DNA of 37,549 nucleotides from Acetatifactor sp. (GTDB lineage: Bacteria > Bacillota > Clostridia > Lachnospirales > Lachnospiraceae). Shown piece by piece: positions 25,694 to 33,611 of the stretch. Under the pieces are notes generated by a model. That model saw nothing but the letters and a program-made list of their open reading frames with translations, made no database searches and was not told the DNA's origin. A program made the translations under genes and the position numbers. The stretch spans positions 1 through 37,549 of the forward strand of contig JAFLRO010000021.1 in the NCBI GenBank assembly GCA_022511425.1, written 5' to 3'. The first letter of the stretch is position 1; each line of letters begins with the position of its first letter.

Positions 25694-27724
25694 CTAGTCA
25701 ACATGCGCTTGTATTTCATCCTTCAGCGTTGATTTCCTGCTGTAAAAATGAATTAGTTTTTCAAATAGCTTCTTTTCTGCAATACCCGCCTGCTCATTAA
25801 GTATCTGATTGATTACATTGGGATCATTTGACGGAATCCCATATTTTTCTCGAAAACTGTTATAGGTTTTTACCATCTCACGATTCATCATCTGTACACT
25901 TTTCCTCATTTTTTCGCGGACCGCGGGCTGCGGTGTCATTGGCTTGGAAAAGCAGAACTCCACCGAACAGTCATCTGTTTCCACATAAGTATAGCACAGT
26001 GCTTTTAACCCTTGGCACACGAATGCCTGCTGCATTTCTCGGTTTGGGAATCGAATCCCCAACCTCATCTCCAGTTGCTCAGGCTCTGTCTGAATCCCCC
26101 AATGGAATCCTGTCAACCACCAATGTCTCGTCCAATCTCTGGCAAATAACTCCTGTCCCTCATTTAGCAGGCAAAACCGCAGGTCAAGCATACGTTCATC
26201 GGGCACGCAATCATACAACTTTCCCAGAACTGTTTTTTCAGCAATGCTGAGCGGCTTATCCTGTTCCCTGTAATAAATCCCTATCTCACATCCCGTTTCA
26301 ATGCCATACTGCCCTTTCCACAGTTCGATCATCCACTCAAACCCGTCGTAACAGAAAAAGATGGGTTCACTGTCAATGACGGAGTTGATTGCTATTGCAG
26401 CCTCGTCATATCCCTTGCAATATCCACCCATCCGCTGAACATTGTTCATAGTAGAACAAATAATATCCTTATCGGGATGATACGCAAAACCTGCAGTGTA
26501 CACTGCCAGCCCCAGCTCCGTCTGGGGTTCCCATTCATCTTCATATACTGCGTTTTCCCCGGCAGTAGCCGTTATTTCCCCAGTCTCCAGTATCTGTGCG
26601 TTCTGCGTCAGCATATCCGGTGTTCCAACCACCAGCTCTGCCCGGCGATAGGCAAGCTCATTATACAGATAAAAGGCATCTGTCACATCATAAGTAAATT
26701 CATCTACTACCTCTTCCAGAACCTCTATGTCCGCTGATACCGACGGTCTTTCCTCTTGATCCCCGAGGTAAAGGCGCCGGTGCTTATCATATGTATAGGG
26801 AATCTCAGGAAATACTGTGCTCCAGTGGGCTATGAGCTTTTTTTCTTTATTCTCCTCATCTGTGGACACCTGCATTGCCGCAGCAAGTTTTTTCCTGAAA
26901 TCCTCCCAGGATATAGTTTGATATATATTCGTCTGAGCAGCCCGGCAGAGATACTCCAATATTCCTTTTGCACAGACCAGAAATTCCTGCAGATTATCCC
27001 TCACGATATGCAGTGAACATGTATCATCCTGCTCATCCCTGCACATTGCCACATCAATCCGGTAGGTACAGATATCCGGAACATGTCCGGCGTTCCCGTG
27101 CCCTATATGGGGCAGTGTACTGTAAACAAATCGTTCCTGAGGAGATACCTCTTCCTTTCCCGTTTGCTGATTAAATGCCTCTTTTATGACAGCACGGTTT
27201 TCCCAGCCATCCAGCCCTGAATAACCGCAATGCGCGAAAGTATCCGCGTACGTGTGGAGAGCCATGCCTAGCTGCATCAGACTTCTCTCGGATTTTTGTT
27301 CCTGCACCGCTTCTACAGCCTGTTCCATAATTTGATGAATCAACTCAGCCCGCGCATCATCCGCACGCACACATCGGTAATCCGCTCTGGTATATCCTGG
27401 CTCTGCTTCTATCTCTGCCAGAGTTTTCGCAGGAAGGAAATGAAATGCTGCCAAAGTGGTATGGCGATAGTGTTTTTCCAGAGACTGTATCACATCTATT
27501 CCTGTAGGATGCGGAAGCACCTGCCACACTTCTTCCCCTATCTTTTTTGCATACTTGCTCTCAAGAAAAAATGCCGGTGGCTCCTGTCTTACCAACATCG
27601 GCAAACACTTTGTAAAATCGTCTACCTGCTGGGAATAATATGCAATTGTCTGCGCTTCCTCTTCAGGAAAACCAGCCGTACGCGCCAAAGTTTTCACGAC
27701 AAAATAATGAAAATCGATATCCAT
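25694..27724 (-). CDS. DUF6765-like protein (possible metal-dependent hydrolase)
   Basis: A 676-residue cytoplasmic-looking protein without signal peptide or membrane segments. The N-terminus DIDFHYFVVKTLARTAGF with SQQVDDFT and the motif LHTYADTFAHCGYSG (His157, Asp161, His165) match what I recall of the DUF6765 family, and the H-x3-D-x3-H spacing resembles zinc ligands of phospholipase C/P1-nuclease-type enzymes. That enzymatic idea is inference. I chose ATG 27724 because AAAGGAGG lies just upstream; the 30-codon extension to 27814 would run over the promoter. The C-terminal two thirds have no motif I recognise. It is divergent from a PAP2 phosphatase and ends in a strong terminator. Confidence 0.75.
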   Translation of the reverse strand: MDIDFHYFVVKTLARTAGFPEEEAQTIAYYSQQVDDFTKCLPMLVRQEPPAFFLESKYAKKIGEEVWQVLPHPTGIDVIQSLEKHYRHTTLAAFHFLPAKTLAEIEAEPGYTRADYRCVRADDARAELIHQIMEQAVEAVQEQKSERSLMQLGMALHTYADTFAHCGYSGLDGWENRAVIKEAFNQQTGKEEVSPQERFVYSTLPHIGHGNAGHVPDICTYRIDVAMCRDEQDDTCSLHIVRDNLQEFLVCAKGILEYLCRAAQTNIYQTISWEDFRKKLAAAMQVSTDEENKEKKLIAHWSTVFPEIPYTYDKHRRLYLGDQEERPSVSADIEVLEEVVDEFTYDVTDAFYLYNELAYRRAELVVGTPDMLTQNAQILETGEITATAGENAVYEDEWEPQTELGLAVYTAGFAYHPDKDIICSTMNNVQRMGGYCKGYDEAAIAINSVIDSEPIFFCYDGFEWMIELWKGQYGIETGCEIGIYYREQDKPLSIAEKTVLGKLYDCVPDERMLDLRFCLLNEGQELFARDWTRHWWLTGFHWGIQTEPEQLEMRLGIRFPNREMQQAFVCQGLKALCYTYVETDDCSVEFCFSKPMTPQPAVREKMRKSVQMMNREMVKTYNSFREKYGIPSNDPNVINQILNEQAGIAEKKLFEKLIHFYSRKSTLKDEIQAHVD

Positions 27725-27781
27725 ATGCCATCCTCCTTTAAAAATAAATATGATTTGTACTGGATTCCAATTCTCATATTT

Positions 27782-27811
27782 ATTATAATTATTTCTTAAT
27801 ATAATTGTAAA
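27782..27811 (-). promoter_or_regulatory. Sigma-A promoter for the DUF6765-like gene
   Basis: On the minus strand TTTACA (plus 27806-27811, 5 of 6) and TATAAT (plus 27782-27787, 6 of 6) are separated by 18 bases, about 58 bases before the start codon. Confidence 0.7.
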
Positions 27812-27834
27812 CAAAAACTTTTCAATTTTTGTTT
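27809..27834. promoter_or_regulatory. Perfect inverted repeat between divergent promoters (candidate operator)
   Basis: AAACAAAAA (27809-27817) and TTTTTGTTT (27826-27834) are exact complements with an 8-base spacer. The left arm overlaps the -35 box of the DUF6765-like gene, and the right arm lies ~20 bases upstream of the -10 box of the PAP2 gene, so one bound factor could affect both. Confidence 0.45.
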
Positions 27835-27851
27835 CCCCATATACATAAATT

Positions 27852-27860
27852 TGCTATAAT
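27852..27860 (+). promoter_or_regulatory. Extended -10 promoter of the PAP2 gene
   Basis: TGCTATAAT is an extended -10 element (TGn plus a perfect TATAAT at 27855-27860) 30 bases before the start codon. No good -35 box is present at 17 bases, which is usual for extended -10 promoters. Confidence 0.6.
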
Positions 27861-27890
27861 GATAGCTATAAACCGATAGGGGGGATTTTC

Positions 27891-28808
27891 ATGGATTTTT
27901 TACGTTTATTAGAAAGTATCCGCACACCTGTTATATCAGTCATCATGTCCTTGATTACATATTGTGGAGCCGAAATATTCTTTATGGTTTTAGCCATCAC
28001 TGTCTTTTGGTGCATCAGTAAGCGGGATGGATATTATATTTTGCTGGTGGGCTTTCTCGGAACGGTATGCAACCAGTTTTTAAAGCTTTGGTTTCGTATC
28101 CCGCGCCCCTGGGTGCTGGATCCCGACTTCACCATTGTGGAAAGCGCCCGTGCAGGCGCCACCGGTTATTCCTTTCCGTCAGGGCACACCCAGAATATCG
28201 TGGGCACCATGACCTGTATATCCCTGATGACAAAGCGGAAAGGAGTCCGCATCACCGCCATTGCCCTGATGCTCCTGGTGCCATTCTCCCGGATGTACCT
28301 GGGATGCCATACCCCGCTGGATGTAGGAGTCTCCTTCATTCTGGCTCTGGCGCTGGCATTCGCCCTGCGCCCGGCAATACTGGCAAGCGAGCAGAAACCC
28401 TGCCTGCTGTGGTATTTTTTATTCCTATCACTGCTGATTTCGGTGGCTTATTGGGCATTTGTGACGTTTTATGAATTTCCCGCTGACATCGACGCCCAGA
28501 ATCTTTATGAGGGCACAAAAAATGCCAGCACGCTGCTGGGCTGTCTTGTAGGCTTAATCGTCGCAAAGGTACTGGACGACCGCTATATCCATTTTCAGGT
28601 GAAGGCTGTCTGGTGGGCACAGGTGATAAAGGTGGTACTTGGCCTCATTCTTATCATTGCTGTCAGGGCTGGTCTGAAAGCTCCGTTGCTGGCGATCATG
28701 CCGGAATTCCCTGCCACCGCCCTGCGGTATTTCCTGATGGTATTCTTCGCCGGAGCTGTTTGGCCGCTGACCTTCCCATGGTTTGCGCGAATAGGGAATA
28801 AAGAATAA
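27891..28808 (+). CDS. PAP2 superfamily membrane phosphatase
   Basis: A 305-residue polytopic membrane protein with the complete three-part PAP2 signature: K65...R72-P73 (KLWFRIPRP), PSGH (96-99) and SR...H (133-140) with Asp144. Such enzymes dephosphorylate lipid phosphates such as undecaprenyl diphosphate or phosphatidic acid, with the active site facing outward. Several further hydrophobic helices follow (LLWYFLFLSLLISVAYW, VIKVVLGLILIIAV, ALRYFLMVFFAGAVW). ATG 27891 has GGGGGGA 6 bases upstream. The substrate is not determined by sequence. It is divergent from the DUF6765-like gene and convergent with the chemoreceptor gene. Confidence 0.92.
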   Translation: MDFLRLLESIRTPVISVIMSLITYCGAEIFFMVLAITVFWCISKRDGYYILLVGFLGTVCNQFLKLWFRIPRPWVLDPDFTIVESARAGATGYSFPSGHTQNIVGTMTCISLMTKRKGVRITAIALMLLVPFSRMYLGCHTPLDVGVSFILALALAFALRPAILASEQKPCLLWYFLFLSLLISVAYWAFVTFYEFPADIDAQNLYEGTKNASTLLGCLVGLIVAKVLDDRYIHFQVKAVWWAQVIKVVLGLILIIAVRAGLKAPLLAIMPEFPATALRYFLMVFFAGAVWPLTFPWFARIGNKE

Positions 28809-28857
28809 GGAAAATTTCCTATAAATAATAAGTTAAACAATAACTTTAATAATAAAT

Positions 28858-28896
28858 AAACGAGCACCACAACGTGTGAAACGCTGGTGCCCGTTT
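28858..28896. terminator. Hairpin terminator between convergent PAP2 and chemoreceptor genes
   Basis: AAACGAGCACCA (28858-28869) and TGGTGCCCGTTT (28885-28896) pair with one internal mismatch and a 15-base loop. The A/T ends make it usable in both directions, and it lies between two converging stop codons. Confidence 0.7.
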
Positions 28897-28913
28897 ACTA
28901 TGTTTATATTTCC

Positions 28914-30863
28914 TTACAAGCCTCGAATCGTCTGAAGTCTCTCCTGTATCTGTCTTGACATATCCTCAACAATCTTTGTACTAGCAGAAATCTCCTGGGT
29001 GGCTGCTGCGAGATTACTTACCCGTCCGTCCACCTGGCGGACCAGATTGGTGAGCTTTGTCGCCTGCTCCATCAGATCCTCCATGTACTTTTTGATCTCC
29101 GCAGAGTTATTTGTAGTGTCATTTGCTGCGTTTTGGCTTAAGTCAGAGAGAGACTTTATCTCGCTCGCCACTACCGCAAAGCCCCTACCAGCTTCGCCTG
29201 CTCTGGCCGCCTCTATGGAAGCATTCAGGGAGAGAAGATTTGTCTCGGAGGCGATGTCCGTGATTGCCTCACTGTTGCTCTCTATCTTCACCAAAAATTC
29301 ACTGATTTGCTCAAATGTATTTAGGATTTCCTGACTGAAATTACTGATATTCTGCATGTTTATGGCAATCTCCGTGCTCTCCTTGGCATTTCCTTCGTTT
29401 CCGCCGCTGAGATTACTGAGAGACTCCAACATAGTATTGAAATCCTCTGTCGCCGCTGCAATTATCCTGTTGATCTCCTCAGCCCGCTCCAGACTACTTT
29501 CATTCTGGCTGTTTATCTGATCGCTCAATTCCTTCGCCAACTGCGTCTCGTGCAGAGCAAGATCCTTGGCATAATGCACACAATTTTCCTTGTGATTAAT
29601 CCCATTAAATATGGCATTTGCCATGGTTCTGCAGTCTGCATAGCCGCATGCCGAACAGTCCACACATCTTTTTTCTCTGGTTTTTTTCTCCATGGAGTTA
29701 AAGATTTCGTTCAGTTCAGCCTCGGTCGCTTGCTTCATTTTGACGTTTGCGGAACGGTCTGTGTAATGACGGATATAGTCATCCAGCTTAAGATTCTTAA
29801 ACTGTGAGTTGAAAGCAGCGAGACGCTTCTGCGGGGTCAGATTCCTCCCCCATGCGCCCTTCTTTTTTATGCTATTATCACGTATTTTCCACAAATTCAT
29901 GAGGGTATCATCACCCTCCGCCTTGTAATCCTCCACGCCGGTTCCGTAGATACAGCCCGCGGAACAGTTTAAAGCATCCACCATAAAGGGCAGTGCCTTG
30001 CGTGCCTTTATTCTGTCATGGTAGGAGTGGAGATATTCATACATATGCTTCTCGCCTTCCGCCTGACGGATGAAAATGTCGTTGCCAAGAAACCAGTACA
30101 CATTTTCCTTCAATCCGCCGGGAGTAGGATAGATGGAACCAAGTCCATACTCGATTTCATCCTTTGCCAGCATTCTTCCCTGAAGATTATGACTCTTGAT
30201 ATAATCCACCATATGTTTAAAGGTCACATTGTAAGAGACGTAGCCTCCGCAATTCGGGTCGTCAATCTCATTTTTCTTTGCGATACATGGACTGATAAAA
30301 GCGAGCTTGTCAGTGACACCCATCTCCTTCTTTGTATAGATAGCGCCGCACATCATCGGGCTATGTACGGGCATAAGATACGGAAGCAGCTCCGGAATGT
30401 ACTTTTCAATATAGCCTACCACCGCCGGACAGGGCTGTGATATTCCTCCATAATACCGATGGGATGTTATGTATTTTAAATAAGCCCATGTTGTAATGTC
30501 CGCTCCGAAGGAGATACTGATTATGCGATTTACTCCCGCTGTCTTGAGGACACCCAAATATTTCTCGTACTCATCCGGATAATTTGCCATAAAAGCCGGT
30601 GCAACAAGAAGGGAAATCTTCACTCCCTTTTTCAAATCCTCAAAAAAACGCTCCGTGTCGTCATTGTAAGATCTCGCCCCGTGCTTGCAGGCATCAAAGC
30701 ATGCTCCACAGGAAATGCAGGCATTCGCATCCACTTCGATGCGGGTAGTGCCATCTTCCAGCATTACCGCACGGTTCGCCTTAGTTACAGGACATGTAGA
30801 AATACACTTGTTACATGCCACACACTTATCATTGGTGTACACCAGCCCCTTATCGTTCGCCAT
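28914..30863 (-). CDS. Soluble Fe-S/H-cluster chemoreceptor (ferredoxin + [FeFe]-hydrogenase-like + methyl-accepting domain)
   Basis: A 649-residue fusion with no membrane segment. Residues 14-59 hold two ferredoxin-type 4Fe-4S sets (Cys 14/17/20/24 and 49/52/55/59). Residues ~80-310 are an [FeFe]-hydrogenase large-subunit domain that keeps the four H-cluster cysteines: Cys145 (SQPCP), Cys193 (SPCIAKK), Cys300 and Cys304 (NCSAGC). Residues 400-428 form a small Fe-S domain ([12 protein letters not shown]). The C-terminus from ~480 is a methyl-accepting signalling domain whose tip [20 protein letters not shown] is near ideal for CheA/CheW binding. It probably senses H2, CO or redox state and signals to chemotaxis. 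Substitutions around the active-site loops argue against turnover. ATG 30863 has GAGAGG ~9 bases upstream; a TTG at 30911 is in the leader. It is divergent from an ABC operon. Confidence 0.9.
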   Translation of the reverse strand: MANDKGLVYTNDKCVACNKCISTCPVTKANRAVMLEDGTTRIEVDANACISCGACFDACKHGARSYNDDTERFFEDLKKGVKISLLVAPAFMANYPDEYEKYLGVLKTAGVNRIISISFGADITTWAYLKYITSHRYYGGISQPCPAVVGYIEKYIPELLPYLMPVHSPMMCGAIYTKKEMGVTDKLAFISPCIAKKNEIDDPNCGGYVSYNVTFKHMVDYIKSHNLQGRMLAKDEIEYGLGSIYPTPGGLKENVYWFLGNDIFIRQAEGEKHMYEYLHSYHDRIKARKALPFMVDALNCSAGCIYGTGVEDYKAEGDDTLMNLWKIRDNSIKKKGAWGRNLTPQKRLAAFNSQFKNLKLDDYIRHYTDRSANVKMKQATEAELNEIFNSMEKKTREKRCVDCSACGYADCRTMANAIFNGINHKENCVHYAKDLALHETQLAKELSDQINSQNESSLERAEEINRIIAAATEDFNTMLESLSNLSGGNEGNAKESTEIAINMQNISNFSQEILNTFEQISEFLVKIESNSEAITDIASETNLLSLNASIEAARAGEAGRGFAVVASEIKSLSDLSQNAANDTTNNSAEIKKYMEDLMEQATKLTNLVRQVDGRVSNLAAATQEISASTKIVEDMSRQIQERLQTIRGL

Positions 30864-30940
30864 CCGCAATCCCTCTCTTGATTTAATTTTTGAAATGACA
30901 TAATCCCCCAAATCACAAAAGACTGATTCATTAATTATAA

Positions 30941-30969
30941 ATTATACTATTTTTTACAAATTATATCAA
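30941..30969 (-). promoter_or_regulatory. Sigma-A promoter of the H-cluster chemoreceptor gene
   Basis: On the minus strand TTGATA (plus 30964-30969, 5 of 6) and TATAAT (plus 30941-30946, 6 of 6) are exactly 17 bases apart, giving a leader of about 70 bases. Confidence 0.75.
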
Positions 30970-30982
30970 GCTGTAATTTTTT

Positions 30983-31107
30983 GACAAACCCACTTGATTC
31001 TAGGACAAACTTATATATTTTTTATAAATCTACAAGTTCTTTTGATGAACCTACATTTTCTTTGAGAAACCTACATGTTCTTTTGATAAATCTTATAATG
31101 TATTTTT
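30983..31107. repeat. Tandem array of six 20-21 bp units between the divergent chemoreceptor and ABC genes
   Basis: Units start at 30983, 31004, 31025, 31046, 31066 and 31087, all 21 bp except the fourth (20 bp). Units 3-5 are closest, sharing AAnCTACAnnTTCTTTTGA; units 1 and 2 both begin GACAAAC. Unit 5 covers the -35 region and unit 6 the -10 box (TATAAT, 31094-31099) of the ABC operon. The ~21-bp period places sites on one face of the helix, as expected of cooperative regulator binding. The gap 30864-31192 contains no gene. Confidence 0.65.
31094..31099 (+). promoter_or_regulatory. -10 box of the ABC transporter operon
   Basis: A perfect TATAAT lies inside the last repeat unit, about 95 bases before the first gene. 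The sequence 17-18 bases upstream (CTACAT) is a poor -35 box and lies in repeat unit 5, which fits activator-dependent or repressor-controlled initiation. Confidence 0.5.
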
Positions 31108-31153
31108 TTAACAACTTGCAATAACATGTTGAATTTGTTATTATCTATATCAG

Positions 31154-31167
31154 TGAAACCGTTTAAA
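31154..31167 (+). promoter_or_regulatory. cre-like site (CcpA) in the ABC operon leader
   Basis: TGAAACCGTTTAAA matches the catabolite-responsive element TGWAANCGNTNWCA at 13 of 14 positions. It lies ~50 bases downstream of the probable transcription start, where a bound CcpA-type repressor would act as a roadblock. Confidence 0.5.
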
Positions 31168-31192
31168 AGCTATGGAAAGGTATATTACTAAT

Positions 31193-32200
31193 ATGATAAA
31201 CAAACGTACAAAATGTGCAACATTCTTCCTGACAGTATTCGGGCTATTTGCCTTCACTCTGCTTTCTTCCCTTGTTTTAACTGGATGTGCATCAGATGCG
31301 CCGGAAGCTTCCGCAGAGATCAATATAGGGTGTATGAAAGGCCCTACAGCCATCGGCATGATCAAACTCCTATCCGATTCCGATGAAGGGACCACACAAA
31401 ATACATATCACTACACCATCGCCGGTACGGCTGATGAGCTGAGCACTGCACTGATCCAAGGTAATATGGATATTGCGGCGGTGCCATGCAATTTGGCCAG
31501 TGTCCTCTACAACAAAACAGAGGGGGAGATAGTCACAGTTGCCATAAACACTCTGGGGGTTCTCTACATCGTGGAGGAAGGTGAGACCATTCACTCTGTG
31601 GACGACCTTCAGGGAAGGACGATTTATTCCACCGGGCAGGGTACTACACCGGAATATACCCTGCGCTACCTGCTGGCAGCAAACGGGCTGGATCCTGACA
31701 GGGATGTCACAATCGAATACAAGTCCGAGGCGCCGGAGGTCGTTGCCATATTGGCTCAAGACCCGGACGCTGTAGCCATGCTGCCCCAGCCCTATGTTAC
31801 ATCTGCATTGAACAACAACGAAAACCTGAGAATTGCCCTGGATGTGACAGAGGAATGGGAGGCTTCCTCCGAGGACAGCACCGTTGTCACAGGGGTAATT
31901 GTGGCCCGCAGGACATTTATCGATGAAAACGCAGAAGCATTTACTGCGTTTATAAGTGAATATAAGGCCTCCACCGCCTATGCAAACGAATCTGTTGAGG
32001 AAACTGCCCAACTTTTGGAGGAATTTGATATTTTTAAGGCCGCCATTGCTAAAACTGCGATTCCCTTCTGTAATGTGACCTATATAGACGGGAATGAGAT
32101 GAAGACAAAAGCAACCGCCTATTTACAAGTGCTTTACGGGCAAAATCCCAATGCCGTCGGCGGAAGTGTACAGGAAGGAATGTTCTGGTTTGAAAATTAA
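31193..32200 (+). CDS. ABC transporter substrate-binding lipoprotein (NMT1/TauA-like)
   Basis: A 335-residue secreted lipoprotein: basic start MINKRTK, hydrophobic core, lipobox LTGC (Cys32). The mature part (INIGCMKGPTAIGMIKLL, AGTADELSTALIQGNMDIAAVPCNL, STGQGTTPEYTLRYLL) is an NMT1/SsuA/TauA-type periplasmic-binding fold. Related proteins bind small molecules such as pyrimidine precursors, sulfonates or nitrate, and this branch has no ligand that I can name. ATG 31193 is preferred because it gives a standard signal peptide and has GGAAAGG upstream; ATG 31172 has no ribosome-binding site. First gene of a three-gene operon. Confidence 0.9.
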   Translation: MINKRTKCATFFLTVFGLFAFTLLSSLVLTGCASDAPEASAEINIGCMKGPTAIGMIKLLSDSDEGTTQNTYHYTIAGTADELSTALIQGNMDIAAVPCNLASVLYNKTEGEIVTVAINTLGVLYIVEEGETIHSVDDLQGRTIYSTGQGTTPEYTLRYLLAANGLDPDRDVTIEYKSEAPEVVAILAQDPDAVAMLPQPYVTSALNNNENLRIALDVTEEWEASSEDSTVVTGVIVARRTFIDENAEAFTAFISEYKASTAYANESVEETAQLLEEFDIFKAAIAKTAIPFCNVTYIDGNEMKTKATAYLQVLYGQNPNAVGGSVQEGMFWFEN

Positions 32201-32993
32201 GGGAGTAAAGAGAATCTGTTTTTATGTTTTGTCGGCAGCCTTTTGGGTTCTCCTATGGCATATAGCATCCGTTATCATCGATAAAGAATTGTTTTTGCCG
32301 GCTCCTGCAAGGGTATGTGAGGCACTCTTTACAGAACTCATCTATCAGGAGGGCTTCCGGGCAAGTATCGTGGTATCACTTGTCCATATTGGGGAGGGTT
32401 TTCTCCTTGGTACATTGTTCGGAATATTGCTGGCTGTCCTCTCCCACTGTGTTGAGGCTGTAAAAATCCTATTGTGGTTTCCCATGAAAGTGATCAAATC
32501 TGTGCCGGTTGCATCCTTTGTCATACTGTCCCTGCTTTGGATGCGCTCCGAGAAGCTGTCAGTGTTTATCCCCTTCCTCATGGTGCTGCCAATTCTATAT
32601 ATCAATACCTTGACGGGTTTAGAAAAGACAGACGAAAAACTTCTCGATATGGCAGCGCTTTTCAAGCTCTCCTTTCCTAAAAAGGCTCTCCACATCTACA
32701 TACCCCAAATTCTTCCCCACATTCTGTCCGCCTGCTCGCTGGCAATGGGAATGGCATGGAAGTCGGGAATTGCCGCAGAGATTATAGGGCTTGCCAGTAA
32801 TTCCATCGGAAATCAGCTATACCAGGCAAAACTGTATCTGATGACCCCTGAGCTTTTTGCCTGGACAATCGTCATCGTCGTGCTGAGCATGATCTGCGAG
32901 CATTTTATTCAGGGACTTGCGCTGTTGTTTGCCAATTTTACAGACTCCACAGATTCCAATAGAAAAAAACGTGAAAATGATGAGACAGATTGA
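32190..32993 (+). CDS. ABC transporter permease (SsuC/TauC-like)
   Basis: A 267-residue inner membrane permease with about six hydrophobic segments and the family pattern FLLGTLFGILLAVLSHCVEAVK, VPVASFVILSLLWM and the cytoplasmic coupling loop (YIPQILPHILSACSLAMGMAWKSGIAAEIIGL in overlapping parts). The likely start is TTG 32190, which overlaps the preceding stop by 11 bases with AGGAA upstream; an ATG at 32151 would overlap the binding-protein gene by 50 bases and adds non-family residues. The overlap suggests coupled translation. Confidence 0.88.
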   Translation: MKIKGVKRICFYVLSAAFWVLLWHIASVIIDKELFLPAPARVCEALFTELIYQEGFRASIVVSLVHIGEGFLLGTLFGILLAVLSHCVEAVKILLWFPMKVIKSVPVASFVILSLLWMRSEKLSVFIPFLMVLPILYINTLTGLEKTDEKLLDMAALFKLSFPKKALHIYIPQILPHILSACSLAMGMAWKSGIAAEIIGLASNSIGNQLYQAKLYLMTPELFAWTIVIVVLSMICEHFIQGLALLFANFTDSTDSNRKKRENDETD

Positions 32994-33588
32994 ACCGGAA
33001 AACTGCATTTGTGTTGATACCATATCCTACCGCTATCCCGACTCGGACAAAGATGTCTTTCGGGATTTTTCCGCATCCTTTCCAATGAATAAACATACCG
33101 CTGTCCTGGCACGCTCGGGAAGCGGCAAGACCACCCTGCTGCATCTGCTGGCAGGGCTCATAAAACCCACCTGCGGAGAAATCCGCTATCCGGCCTGCAT
33201 GGAAAAAGCGCCTTCCTTCTCCATGGTTTTTCAGGAAAACCGCCTCCTCGAATACAGAAGTGTGATAAAGAATATTAGGCTTGCCGCCGGAAATGTTTCC
33301 GACGGGCAAATCGATGAGATGTTAAAAAAAGCAGAAATTTTCCCGTACAAGCACAAAAAAATCTCCGCCTTGAGCGGCGGAGAGAAAAGACGCTGTGCTA
33401 TTGTACGAGCACTGCTGGCTGACTATGATGTCCTGCTGTTGGACGAGCCTTTCACAGCCCTCGACGGCGAGACAAAAAATGCAATGATGAGGCTTGTGAA
33501 TGATTGTACGGCAGGTAAGACTATGATTCTGGTCACCCATAATGAGAGTGAGGCAGAGTTTCTCGGATGTGAAATTTTGAGATTGTAG
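32977..33588 (+). CDS. ABC transporter ATP-binding protein (SsuB/TauB-like, compact)
   Basis: A ~203-residue nucleotide-binding subunit. Walker A is ARSGSGKTT (residues ~45-53, with ARS instead of the usual GPS), Q-loop FQENRLL, signature LSGGEKRR, Walker B VLLLDEPFTALD, H-loop LVTHNESEA. All catalytic elements are present, but it is about 40-50 residues shorter than typical SsuB/TauB because it ends soon after the H-loop. ATG 32977 overlaps the permease stop by 17 bases; the ribosome-binding site is weak, so translation probably depends on the upstream gene. Only 23 bases separate its stop from the convergent gene's stop, with no visible terminator. Confidence 0.92.
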   Translation: MMRQIEPENCICVDTISYRYPDSDKDVFRDFSASFPMNKHTAVLARSGSGKTTLLHLLAGLIKPTCGEIRYPACMEKAPSFSMVFQENRLLEYRSVIKNIRLAAGNVSDGQIDEMLKKAEIFPYKHKKISALSGGEKRRCAIVRALLADYDVLLLDEPFTALDGETKNAMMRLVNDCTAGKTMILVTHNESEAEFLGCEILRL

Positions 33589-33611
33589 CCCATATCACAT
33601 ACCTTCTGTCA

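Noticed and set aside
25522-25719. A 65-codon minus-strand open frame upstream of spoIIIAA
   Set aside because: It spans a clear Rho-independent terminator and the sigma-E promoter of spoIIIA.
30983-31107. A CRISPR array at the 21-bp repeats
   Set aside because: The units are contiguous and degenerate with no spacers, and no cas genes are present.
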